From contig NW_025064910.1 in the NCBI RefSeq assembly GCF_019112545.1, forward strand, positions 62,001-126,000: DNA of 64,000 nt, written 5' to 3'. Origin of the DNA: Guyanagaster necrorhizus. Lineage: Eukaryota > Basidiomycota > Agaricomycetes > Agaricales > Physalacriaceae. The notes under the pieces were generated by a model, which had not been told where the DNA came from, ran no database searches, and saw only the letters and a list, made by a program, of their open reading frames with translations. Of this stretch, positions 23,394 through 35,400 are shown one piece after another. The position numbers and the translations under genes are program-made. Numbering within the stretch: the first letter of the stretch is position 1; every line of letters begins with the position of its first letter.

Positions 23394-26300
23394 GAACAAC
23401 TGTTACTATTCCTGATGGAAATATGGTCAGTCTGATTTTGCAACAGGGTGATTATAACACATCTGCTATATATCAGACACTGATGAATCATATTTTCTTC
23501 TTATATCTAAGTGTATTCATAGAAGTTTACCTTGACAATATTATCATATGTTTGGACTCTCTTAAAGACCATATAAAGCATGTAAAATATATTCTTGACA
23601 TGTTGAAATGAGAACATTTATATCTGAGTAGTTTAAAGTTGAATTTTCTACTGAAAGAAATAAAAGTTCTAAGATGGCTTATTGATAATAATGGTATTTG
23701 TATAGACCCTGATAAGGTGGACTCTGTAATTAATTAGAAGACTCCTATATCAAAGGGTCTTCTATTAGAGTTTTTGGAAAGTGTAGAGTATCTGGCTGAT
23801 GATTTACTCTGCATTCATGATCCCATGGATGTCCTCCACTCTCTCACAGGTTTTACAGTCTCATTTCATTGATCCTATACAGAGCAGCAGACCTCTGATG
23901 AGATTAAAGAGATTGTTGAGCATCACCAAAACTATAGCTGAGTACTAATAGATTACTCACCTAACTATAAATTAGTCTGAATGGTTACTGATGCCAGCTC
24001 AGCAAGTATAGCTGGCTATGTAGCATAAGGAAGTGAGTGACAGACCAGTAAAATTGCAGCATTCTACTCTGCTAAGCTGAGTTTGATACAGCAGAACTAT
24101 GCTGTGCATAAACTAGAGATGCTGGCCAGCTTAGAGATAATGTTGAGACATCAGAACATATTGCAAAGAGTACACTTCACATAGATAATGAACCACAAAG
24201 GGTTAATTTATCTGATGAATCAGAAGAATCTGACTGAATAACAAGCATATTGGTTAGAAAAGATAAATGCATTTGACTTCAACATAGTGCATGCACCAGA
24301 TGAGACTAATGTTCTCTCAGATGCCCTCTCCCAAATCTACACCAATGATAGTCCTGGAATAGTATGTGCTCATTCCAAGTACACTGTTCATGATGATAAT
24401 ATAGATATGGATCATTTGAATACACATAGAATTACTGTACCTTTGTTAACTGGCCTCAAGGCTTATGCTGCTCATACTACCTATTTCTGTATACTACCAA
24501 GACACTCCAATGCAGATACAGGCCATTCTGGGACTTCATCTGAGTTTGCAAAGCAGATGAAGGATTATATATACTTTGTCAGCCTTAGAATCACACAGAA
24601 GGGCAGAAGTACCAAAGAATTGACTCCACTATTGCCAAGTATAAGTCTTAATAGGGCTAAACAAGCTATAAAACCTAAAACATTATCAGAAAGCAGTATA
24701 AAAGGTGTGAAACAGCACCAAAAGCTTACTATTAAGGACCCTCTAAAATCAAGGCCTAGCCCCAAGAATATAAGCCATAAGTCAGTCAGATAATCTGCAG
24801 GTGCTCCACAAGACATATCTACAGAGGATAAGGTCAAAGACTCATCTCACAGAAGCTGGGATGACCATAGATCTCAATAGCAAGAAGGTATTAATGCCCA
24901 AAGTGCCAGCAAAGCAATGTCACATGATTTGGCTGAATTTGGTCCAGATTATGACAGTGTGACATTGCTTAATGCTATTCCATTGCAAAATGGCCTCAAC
25001 TTTGAGCAATCAATCAGAAACCACTATTCCAATGACACTTTCTTCAAAAGAATAGTTGAACACTCTGAACACTTCAAGAACTTTGAATGGGATATAGATT
25101 CTAGCCTACTGTATCTCAAAAAAAATGATAGCCAACTCTTATGCATACCTTGTGTACTTATAAATGGCCAAACAGCTCAAGAAATTATAATTTCAGAGAT
25201 TCATTCAATTCTAGCTCATCTTGGAGCAAGCAAGACCTTAGACTATCTTCACCAGAATGTCTGGTGGAAAGACATGATTTCAGATGTGAAGTCTTATTGT
25301 GAGTCATGTCATACATGCAAAATAAGCAAGCCTAACAATCAGAAGCCTTATAGCTTGTTGCACCCACTGAAGGTATCTCCATACCCTTGGAAGGCAATTG
25401 GTGTGGACTTTGTTGGACTATTACCAGACTCAAAGAATCAGAATGGTACCTTTGACTCAATAACAGTCATAATTGACTTGTTTACCTCTATGGTACATCT
25501 AGTTCCATGCTGTACAATGTATTTCACTCATTAAGTAGCTGAACTAATGTTTGAACATGTTTACAAACTCCATGGAATGCCACAATAGATAATAAGTGAT
25601 TGAGACTCTCTTTTCACAAGTATCTTCTGGAAATGGCTTCATAAGCTAACAGGAACTCAGCTCAATATGTTTAGTGCATACTATCCTCAGAGCAATGGTT
25701 CTACAGAATGTGCTAATCACACTATCACTCAGATGCTATGATAGTGCATTGATACCACATAGAAGGACTGAGTATCTAAGTTATCAGCCATTGAGTTTGC
25801 TATTAATTGTGCTCAATCAGAAACCACCAGATATACTCCATTTATGCTTAATACAGGATGCATGCTAGAGTCTATGATCTGGAATTCTAATATGAAAAAT
25901 GAATATTCTTTGGTTAAAACCTTTACATGACTTTACCAGTTAGTAATTATGTCTGCCCATGATGCAATCCTAGAGGCTCAGATGAAGCAAACTAGGCTTG
26001 CCAATCAGAAACAACAGATTGAACCCTTCCATGAAGGAGACTTAGTTTATATCTCAATACAAAACTTAAAGTTCACAAAGGGCCTAGCTAGTAAATTAAT
26101 CCCAAAGTATATTGGCCCATACAAGATCACAAAAGATTTTGAAAATCACTCATTTCAGATGGAGCTTCACTCAAGCTTCACTCAGTGAGGAGTTCATCCA
26201 GTCTTTCACTCTTCATTGCTTTGAGTTCATGTTCCAAATGATGATCATTGATTCTCTGGACACCTCAATACTCAGATATACAAGACTCTAGAAGCTGAAC

Positions 26301-27314
26301 CACAATAGAAGATAGACTGTATTGTATCACATCATAGTGCAAAAGAGCAAGCTATATTTGAGATTAAATGGACAATAAGAGATATCACTTGGCTGCTCTA
26401 TAATCAAATTTCAGGTCTTAGGTGCCTGTCAGACTACCTTGAATTGCTGGGATGTACATCTATCAGCCAGCTTCACATAAATTCTCCAACTTCATTCCCT
26501 CCACTTGCCACCCTTGACTCTACCCTGTTTTCTCTTGATATGCCCACTGATCGATCTCATAAAAAGTACAAGGGTCATGTGCATAGCCATCCTCTTCTTC
26601 TGTCTAAAGCCTCTTCTAAGTCCCTAGCCCAGTTCTTTTATTGCAAGAGCATCAAGAGGTTCAGTGTCCAGGAGATGCCTGGCTCTAATTCACTTGGAGG
26701 CCTTGTTGCTGATATTCCTGCTATTCTGATGCTCCAGTGCATTGAGCATAACAATTGCCTTCATCACACCCACAAAGCTGGAGGCATTTGAGCTTGTTGC
26801 CAGATTCATCATGAGCCTATTGGGTACTCCATCATTATGGCTTCATACAATGCAGGTGATGCTGAGGACAAGTTTGCTGAGTGGGACAACTCCTTGGGCA
26901 AATACCATCTCACTTGCCTTGACAATCCCACCTCTACTGCTCACAATCTCAAGGTTGACATGCTTATCCTCTTCAACTCCAGAACCATTCAAATCTCTGA
27001 ATGTCATCATTCCAGAATGCAAGTATAATAATAGTTGGTACTTCGGTCATACCCTATTCCTCAGACAGGAAAGGGCCAAGGAGAGGGCCATCCAGAGATG
27101 AAAGAACAAATGGGCAGGAATCCTCTGGGAGGACCATGATGAGTTGCTGGATTTTCTTTCAGACTTGAACTTGGACTCAGGCTCTGACTGTCCATTGGAG
27201 TTTATCCAGGGCACATCTAACATTGGTGATGTTGAAGATGAAGTGAAGGCTGATGTTGACATTGAAGTGAATGATGAGAAAGGAGATACTGCTATGCAGA
27301 ACAGAGAAAATTAG
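23394..27314 (+). mobile_element. Oldest Ty3 element, pol 3' half (degenerate)
   Basis: Plus-strand reverse transcriptase (VYLDNIIICLDS, where YLDD has become YLDN), RNase H (TDASSASIAGYVA; HAPDETNVLSDALSQIY), integrase zinc domain (LAHLGASKTLDYLHQNVWW and CESCHTCK near 25215-25320), catalytic core start (WKAIGVDFVGLLPDS) and C-terminal part (HPVFHSSLL near 26200; chromodomain-like FEIKWTIRDITWLLYN near 26358). The frame continues weakly to about 27025, and an acidic tail in another phase ends at 27312-27314. The 5' part was displaced off the window by the E2 insertion. It is a different Ty3 lineage from Ty3-1 and Ty3-2. Confidence 0.85.
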
Positions 27315-27433
27315 TCTCATGTCATTTACTTTATTTTGTCAACAATTTTCTTTGCTTACCTTACGTTTCATTGAGAAAAAAGGATATATACCACACTACC
27401 ATATTGTCCAACTTCATTGGCCAGGAGAGCATA

Positions 27434-27777
27434 TGTTATGAGTCATTCCATGGCCCAATACTTTTATCTGACATTTTTCCCTCTTTTCTCCATCTCCCTG
27501 ATTTAGCTCATATTTGTTATTCCTACTATATATATATAAGCCAATACATGTATTGTAGCTAGAGATGTTCACAATTGACCAAGCCTTTATGCCTGTCAGC
27601 AACTGCATGAGCCTTTCATGAGAGAAGTGACTTTCGCCACCCTCTCACATGAATACTCTTTTGCTCATGAATTGATATCAGCAAGAACATCACTATCGAT
27701 GGCATACATATTATTGATCTGCGAAATAAGGAAATAAATAAACAACCAATCTCATAAATGGTAGATTAAGACTTACT
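27434..27777 (+). repeat. Possible 3' LTR remnant of the oldest Ty3 element
   Basis: A TGTTATGAGTCATT start follows a purine-rich GGCCAGGAGAGCATA, as expected for an LTR after a polypurine tract. The far end and target duplication are not visible, and a TATATATATA run lies at about 27528. The copia element interrupts it at 27778. Confidence 0.35.
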
Positions 27778-28095
27778 TATTAGAGGATATCCATATGTTT
27801 CATCTTATCTTACTTTTGATCACTTGCTCTATTTGTCTTATATATACTTACACCTTCTGTCATTTCTCGATCACCTATATAGTCCAGCTGTTTCTATCTG
27901 CATGCCTCAGTCACTTCACCCATGTTGTGTCTGACTGAGATATGTATATCCCTACTGTGCTTATAACTATAATACTTACACTTGTTTGTAGATACTCATA
28001 TATATTCTTCTGTCAATAGGTACAGTAGACTCAATATAGTCACTTCACTCATGTTGTGCCTGACTAAGATACTCACATATATTCTTCTGTCAATA
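27778..28095 (+). repeat. 5' LTR of copia element, with internal duplication
   Basis: This copy is 318 bases against 189 in the 3' copy. The segment from CACTTCAC(C/T)CATGTTGTG to TTCTGTCAATAGG occurs twice (27911-28020 and 28042-28097), which explains the extra length. Confidence 0.85.
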
Positions 28096-28222
28096 GGTTA
28101 TGAGGCTCCATTGCCTATAACTACTCAGTCAAAAAGAATACGCAATGAAATTTCGACTCAACTTACCACTTGAATTTATACCATACCACTACCCTCATCA
28201 CTTTATACCACACCTCTAAACA

Positions 28223-29992
28223 ATGTCGTCGATATTGGGAGTCACTATCCTCTCTGACACAAGTAACCATTTCAACAGGAAGAACTACACCTCATGAAAA
28301 CTCCAACTTACTGAGTTACTGAAGAGAAAAGGCCTATGGGGATATATTGCAGGAACTACTGTCTGTCCTGCCATCCCTGCTACCACTATCACAGCCATGG
28401 CTACTACCACACCCCTTCCACCAGACCCTACTCCCATATACTCATCCTCTCTCTCATATGATGAGTGGGTCTTTTGTGATCAGCTCGCCCACTCAAACAT
28501 TATCCTCAACATTCTTGACCCTATTGGTCTAGGGGTCAAGACTGATGGAACAGCAAAGGAATGCTGAGACTCTGTTGCTGCAGAACATGCAAAGAAAATG
28601 GATATAGCCCTTTCCGAGGCTGAGACATTGCTGAATGCAGCAAAGTTTGACAGAAACAGTGACATTAATATTCATATCACCAACCTGTGCACAAAATGAC
28701 AAGCTGTAAATAACCTCCAAACCACAGCATTGAGTGATCAGAAGTTCAAGAGAATAATTATTTGCTCAATAATCCTGACTGATCACTGGATACCTATCCT
28801 CCCAAGTTTATACAGCATGCCAACATCCTCTGATGTGTTTTCCCATCTTCAAACCCATGCTGCTACACTTTATGCAGCAGATAAAGGTCCTGCCAACTCC
28901 CAAGCACTTGTGGCTAGAGTCAGAATCTCTGTTGTAGTACATGGATGTCACAATCCAGATTGCAAGGCCTATGATAAGATTAGGCACACTACCAAGAATT
29001 GTTATTGGCCAGGAGGGGGAAAGGAGAGACAATTCTCTGCCAACTTCAGCCAACCTCACTGTGCAAACCAGGCAATCTTAAACACCATAGCTAATACTAC
29101 AAGGTATTTTGTACTTGCTGCATGTGCTACTACAGTGAAAGTCAATCGTGATGATGATGGCATTGTAATTGAGGATGGCAGCACTGGCGAGAGGATATAC
29201 GAGTGGAATAGTACCCATTTCTTCTGGCGCTGGAATGAAACAGAGAGCAGCACTATATTGATGTTGAAGATTGAAGAAGAGACAGACCTCAAAATGCCTC
29301 CTCTTACTGACATCAATGACTCTGATGATAAAGATATTGCTGGAGACAATGAGATACCTTCTGTTAAGAGTATAGACACTAGCAAGGCCAACATTGAGAA
29401 TGTAGGACACTTTACATGTGAGGCTGACCCTGCTACAACAGCCTTTATCATGACTACATTCAAAGACTGTACTTCAGCCATCACTCTAACCTTCATGGAT
29501 TCTGGCATGAGCGATTACTTCTTCAGAAATCATGACAATTTCATAGAGTACACACCAGTAGCTTTCCATACTGGCTCATCTGCAGTTGAGAGAAAGGGAA
29601 CATTCAAGATCCTGAGCCAAAGTATAGCAACAAAGGTCTTCAGACTGAATGGAAGAGATGTTAAGCTCATCTTCAAAAATGCCTTGCATTCACCTTCACT
29701 TGCCACAAATCTCATCTCTGTAAGCACCTTAGACAAGGCTGGGTTGTCAACTGTATTCTCTGATGGCTGTGCAGTTGTCCAGAATAAGTCTGGTAAAGAG
29801 ATCTTTGCTGGGCAAGGCTCAGATAGCATGTATGTGCTGAATGCTGCACCTAGCCCCCAAGCTATGGCATTCTGCTCATCTCTCACTTCACTGAGTACTT
29901 GGCACCATCGTTTTGTCCATATGAGCCCTGCAAAAATTGAGGAGATGACATCAAAAAGGCTGGTGGATAGCTTGGAAATTACCTCAGAATAA
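28223..29992 (+). pseudogene. copia gag, protease and pre-integrase region
   Basis: The frame starts at ATG 28223 (MSSILGVTILSDTSNHFN) with a TGA at about 28298, TGA at 28565 and TGA at 28697. A CCHC-like knuckle (CHNPDCKAYDKIRHTTKNC, near 28948-29003) is followed by a protease site (FMDSGMSDYF near 29491) and a GAG-pre-integrase motif (WHHRFVHMSPAKIEEM near 29902). It stops at 29990-29992, where the integrase core should begin. Confidence 0.85.
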
Positions 29993-30005
29993 TAACACTT
30001 GGACT

Positions 30006-31313
30006 GTGGTGACCCATCTTGAATCTGTATGGATGTCGGCTGCTGTTGCAGCAAAGCTCGATCTTGTTCTATGGCAAGTGGACTTTATTTCAGCATACTT
30101 GAATAGCAAGACAAAAAAAGACATCTATATGTGTCAGCCCCTAGAGTATATAGTCAAAGGACAAGAGGATAAGGTGTGCAAACTTGTCCATACTATTTAT
30201 GGGACTATGCAGAGTGGCCATGATTGGTTCAAGATACTTAGGAAAACCTATGAAGATCTTAGATACCATACATCAAAGGTAGACCCATGTGTATGCACCA
30301 TTGGTAAGCCTGGAGATGAGTATACCATCACAGATACTTACACTGACGATGTGTGAGGAGCATCATCAACTACAGAGAAGGCAAGCTGATGGAAGAAGGA
30401 ATTAGAGGAGAAATAGGAGCTCACCGATATGGGGGAGAACCGTTACTTTCTAGGGATAAAGATTGAACAAGACCTTGAGGCTGGCACCATCACCTTCTCA
30501 CAGCATCCATATTGGGAGAATGTATTTTTGGACTTCAACCTTGGATATGTATGATTATGGACCACCCCCCTACCTGTTGGAATCATACTCGACATGTCAC
30601 AGTCTCTGAATACCCAAGCAGAGAAGGACACTATGGAAAGATTCCCATACCGATGACTGCTAGGCTGCATTATATGGGGACAGCTTGCAACTCGTCCCGA
30701 CTTGTGCTTCTCTATGAGCCTGCTCACTTGCTTCCAGTCTAACCCAGGGATAGAGCACTGGAAAGCATTAATACATGTCCTTGGGTACATAAAGGAGACA
30801 ATGGACCTTGGTATCTCCTTCTCGTGTGAGCAGCTATTAACACCTGTTGGATTTGTAGATGTGGACTATGGGGGTTGTAGGGACATGATTCATTTGACAT
30901 CTGGCTATGTCTTCACCATAGTGGGTGGTCTGATTTGCTGGAGCTCAAAGTGTCAGGCTACCATCGCCCTGTCCACTGTCGAGGCTGAATACATTTCCCT
31001 TACTCATGCGGTGCAACAAATGATGTGGATATTGTCTTGGATGGATGAGGTCCAACTACCTCAGCCTCACCCCAGTGTATTGTATGGTGACAACCAGGGT
31101 GCTGTAGCATTAACAACAAACACACAGTCCCATCAGAAAGTCAAGCATATCCACATTCGAGAGCATTTCATTAGGGAGCTTGTGAAGGACAGTGAATTAC
31201 GTGTCGAGTTTGTTCGAGGGAATGCAAACCCTGCAGATATGTTCACCAAGCCCTTGCCTCGTGATACGCACAATGGTTACCTCGAGATGCTCAACGTTAC
31301 CCCAGTAGATTGA
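30006..31313 (+). pseudogene. copia reverse transcriptase and RNase H
   Basis: It opens inside RT (LWQVDFISAYLNSK) and includes CKLVHTIYGTMQSGHDW and the catalytic YTDDV, followed by a stop at 30354-30356. The same frame goes on through GENRYFLGIKIEQDL to the RNase H domain (SSKCQATIALSTVEAEYIS; YGDNQGAVALTTN; HIHIREHFIRELV; MFTKPLPRD). The last stop is at 31311-31313, followed by a purine tract (GGATATGGGGGAG) before the 3' LTR. Confidence 0.88.
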
Positions 31314-31328
31314 ACGGATATGGGGGAG

Positions 31329-31517
31329 TGTTGGAGGATATCCGTACGTTTCATCTTATCTTACTTTTGATCACTCGCTCTATTTGCCTTATATATACTT
31401 ACACCTCCTGTCATTTCCCGATCACCTATATAGTCCAGCCGTTCCTATCTGTATGCCTCAGTCGCTTCACCCACGTTGTGCCCGACTGAGATACTCACAT
31501 ATATTCTTCTGTCAATA
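31329..31517 (+). repeat. 3' LTR of copia element
   Basis: It starts TGTTGGAGGATATCC and ends CTGTCAATA, then the duplication TTACT. It is 189 bases and keeps CpG sites that are TpG or CpA in the 5' copy. Confidence 0.9.
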
Positions 31518-31657
31518 TTACTTGAACCTTGCATTGATATTGCATTCTATAATTGGTATAAACATCACACTCACTTCACGGCTATAATTATAACTCACTT
31601 GCAGTTTCCACACTGCAATATTCAGTCAATAAAGCACGACAGTTTCGGCAAAATAGC

Positions 31658-32250
31658 TTACACTTCAGTATAGCTTTCTGAAATCTTCGACGTAGAACTG
31701 CATGGGGGTTGCTTGATAGTTATCAATGTCATTGCCGAGCCTAGGCGTGGTACGTAAGTGAAGGTATACTTAAGATAATAGTCGGCTGATAGTGAAGGAT
31801 TTTGATGACATTTTGATTCACGTAAATTAGTGGCACCTAGCCATGACTCAAATACGAACAGCTCATGAAGATACGGATAGATCATGGTCTCACTACCCAG
31901 AGTAAGTAACCTTGTCCAGTAAAGATTGCTTGCGACTCAGACTTACACAGCCATCCAGTTCCTTATTCTGGTGTCTGCATCTGTTGAGCAATACGCAGAA
32001 GTCTCCACATTGTCACTGGCATGTCGTCTAGCCAATTTCTCCCTAGCCTTAACGAGGAACAGAAAGAGAAAGGCAAGGAAGTAGCGCAGTGCTCGACAAA
32101 GCTTACTCCAGAGGACTTCACCTCAGGATCAACTTCCGATTGAATAGCTCTTGTTAAACGTGCTACGTCAATACATGACCTCTGAACTGAGCCTCCGTTA
32201 GCCTCAAGAGATATAGAAGCAACAAATTCATCAAGAGTGGTAGACACTGA
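31658..32250 (-). pseudogene. Unrecognised gene or fragment, inverted relative of 44740-45130
   Basis: A minus-strand exon begins at ATG 32247 (MSTTLDEFVASISLEANGGS, then VDPEVKSSGVSFVEHCATSLPF). A likely intron follows, then an exon ending ...RIRNWMAV before a GTAAGT donor near 31955, then a short exon that could end near 31658. The same exon pattern and matching words (LEANGGSVQRSCIDV, AIQSEVDPEVKS) occur on the plus strand at 44740. I recognise no domain. It may be a small gene or the 5' part of a larger, decayed one. Confidence 0.45.
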
Positions 32251-32463
32251 AGGATATCCCGAAGGAAGGCAGGAAATGATGGCTCAGACGATGCGGCATC
32301 ACGTTTCTGTGCGGCGTATTTCCTAAAGAGTAACTGCCACGTTCCGTACGTGTCTAGTACTTCAGCATGATAAGTAAGAGATAGTAGTACATCGTATTGA
32401 TACTAATTTACAACATGGATCATCTATCGGTACAACACTGCCTATAAACATACATTCTTGGAT

Positions 32464-35400
32464 CTAACCCGCTTGAGATTGCGATACAACTCTTGATCTA
32501 CGCGAGAAGCTCATCGAAATCCGGTGCATGAATCTGCGGACCCTTCGAGGTCGTGGTTTGTTATTTATCGGAGCGATGCTATCCAGCGGAATAATCGGTG
32601 AAGACTTCTTCATGACTGGGATATGTCGTGGATTTTTCCTGCGAACTCTACCCTCTCCGCGAAGTCTCTGAATAGCGTCCTTGTTCTCGCGTTCATAATA
32701 TTCGCAAGCGTCGAGAAGGAATTTCGCACCGAGGACAGTTGCACGATGAAGAACTAATATCCTCACTTAAGAGTTCATTCAAAGGATGAATAAGACGAAA
32801 CTTACTATCACCAAAAGTTACAGGGTTAATAAAGCTCCCTCCGATGATTCTGGCTTGGGTAATTTCATTTAGTTCGGTGAAACCCCAATATTGCGACAGG
32901 TCTAGGACATCTAGGAGAACAGAAAGGCCGATATCATCAAGATCAGGCGCACTTCCAGTGTATATGAAGTCTAGAGATAGAAAATCAGAACTGTAATGTA
33001 GGGTAGAATAACAGTACATCCTTACCTAACACAGTCTTCAGACACTTTCCTGGATATTCTACGCCAACTTCGATCGGTTCATCTGCAGAAGCGGGACCGG
33101 CTTCAGTGAATTCTCCACAGAATAGGTCGCGTAGATATTCGCTCATCGGCGACAAAAAAGATCGGTGAGCTGCAAAGCGTTGACCATCCTCTGTGACAAA
33201 CACAACATCAGTTAACTTGTCCTCCAGCCTCATCGTGTTGAATCCCTCTCTCAGTTTAGAGAACTGTGTCTCGACCGACGATAGGACGGGTTCAGGACGA
33301 GGAGGATCGTTTATACTCTCCACGCCAGATACGTATAAGAGGTCCCTGTAGAGTTCCAGGAATTTGTGAACAGTCTTGAATTCTCCGTTTTCGGTGATGT
33401 TGAAGAACATCTCGTCTGCAGAGTTCCACACCCAGACGTCGCTATTTGGATCGTCAACGTTCAAGAAAAGACGTTCTTGATGCAAATCGATCATCTCTTC
33501 CCCGACTTCATCTTGATGTTCATCGAGCCAATTGTAGGTAGCGTTCAGGTCGAACAGTAGATGCCTGTCAAAAGGATGATCTCTTGCTACTTCCAAAGCA
33601 AGCACGCGCAGATGTTGGATCTGTTATTTTTATCAAGTAAGAAAGTGTCGAAAACTAGAAAGACAACATACCACATCAGAATTGGTCGGTTTCCCAAGAC
33701 TAGGATTTGCTAGGAGGACCCTTTCGGCGGGTCGAACCGTGCAGATAGCACGCCGAGTCCAGGCAATAGGCTCATACTCGGGCAGTATCATCTCATTTGG
33801 AGAGATCACCGGAGGCAAATGTTTGACATAAGGAGAAACTTCCGCAATCCCCATCAACTTCTGTCTGAGAGGCAGTCGAGGAATGAAACGGAGGTTATCC
33901 AGCTGTCGCCACGACTGATCTTCGCTGGCAGCAATACGAAGAGGCAGGTCTTCACAGTAAGCCTTGAAAACTAGTCTTGCTCGCTCGTCTCGGTCTCTAC
34001 CGGAAACATCGTTGTTAATCGAGGTCGCACAAATCAAGAATGTAGCAATGTCTAGGTTGTTCGTGTTCTTTAGTCCAAAAGGCCCGAGCCGAGCTTCAAG
34101 GTCGATGAACTCTTCAAGAATGAAATGCACTTCAGACGACCCGAAAGCGGCAGTGAAGAGGGGAGCTCGTTCATACAACGTGTTTGACGGAACAAGTCGC
34201 CGAGTACCGTCGGGAAGGGGTATCTCCCGAATTGTGAAGGATTGGTCCGATATGAGGGCAGTGACCAGCCGCTTATAAGCAGGCGTATCGTCGGGACCAA
34301 GTTCTTTGGGAAGCTTAAGTTTTTTCCACAGATCATCCAAGGTCACTGGCAACACGCCCAGATGACGAAGACCTGGAAAAAACTCGACACAGGAAGAACT
34401 CATGAATGGATTGATGACATCATGAGGAAACTGGTAAGGAACCATGGCCATTTGCTCGTTCTTCGCAGCAAGGTACCGCTTGCCATCTTGCGAAGGAGAG
34501 GGCCAGATGGGGAGCGAGCGAGCGGCTTCGATAGATTCCGAAGAGCATTGAAAGATCTTGTCCCGGCACCATCCTGCGAACTCGGCGAGCATTTCATCGT
34601 CCAGTGTTCTGAATGGCGAAGTTTTGTTCGCAAATAGTTTGATGATTTGGTCGATACCGATGGGCAGCTGAGCCTGTATGACAGCGCGCACAGATGTAGG
34701 TAGTCTCTCATCGTTCCGTAGGACAACTGATAAGCCTAGTCTGTCTAAACAATCGGGGAGCCAATCAGGTTCTGTGATACCGACTGAGACAACATCGGGA
34801 AGGGTTTTGCATGCTTTCATGGAAACGTAATGTTCAGGACGGACGGTGGGAATTAATGGAAAATCTTGAGCGTCGACATCGGGATCCATGTTCAGGCTGG
34901 GATACTCTTTCCAATACTGCTCGATCCATGCATCGTCCGTGGTGCTCTTCGCATTGAATATATCGGCCTCCGTAATGAAGGGACGTATCAAGTCCACAAC
35001 GTCCGAGGCATGAAGCTGTGAGACATTATAGTCCTTCCCCGTCAGTCGGCTGGCATCGAAATCTGGATGCACCAAGTCTCCTAGGTTGAAAAGGGTGTGC
35101 TTATCGGAAGCAACCTTCCATATATAATGTTTCTTCTTGTAGTCGGCTGGATGTAGAGGCACTAATGTCCCATTTGCCAAAGGCAGAAGAGGAAGATCCA
35201 TTAAACTGACAAACGGCTCTTCCAACAAGTAGTCAAGAAGACTTTGGATGTCAGTTATCGTGAGCTTTCTTGTCTCAAATCCGGCAATCAAACTGAAACC
35301 ACGCAAAGCGATCTCGTCTCTCAAGACCTCTTGATTGAACATTTTGATGTGTCCTGAGCAACGCTCGCGGATGATGGGAGGGAATGAGACATATCGGGGC

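Larger units (their letters stand above)
27778..31517 (+). mobile_element. Ty1/copia element with internal deletion
   Basis: It is bounded by LTRs with ends TGTTGGAGG (mutated to TATTAGAGG in the 5' copy) and TGTCAATA. It is flanked by the exact duplication TTACT (27773-27777 and 31518-31522). At 3.7 kb it is shorter than the usual 5 kb: gag-protease and the integrase N-terminal piece run straight into mid reverse transcriptase, so the integrase core and RT start are missing. It is non-autonomous. Confidence 0.9.

Noticed and set aside
27528..27540. TATATATATA run as a promoter or origin
   Set aside because: A short AT repeat in an AT-rich decayed element; nothing else supports a function.
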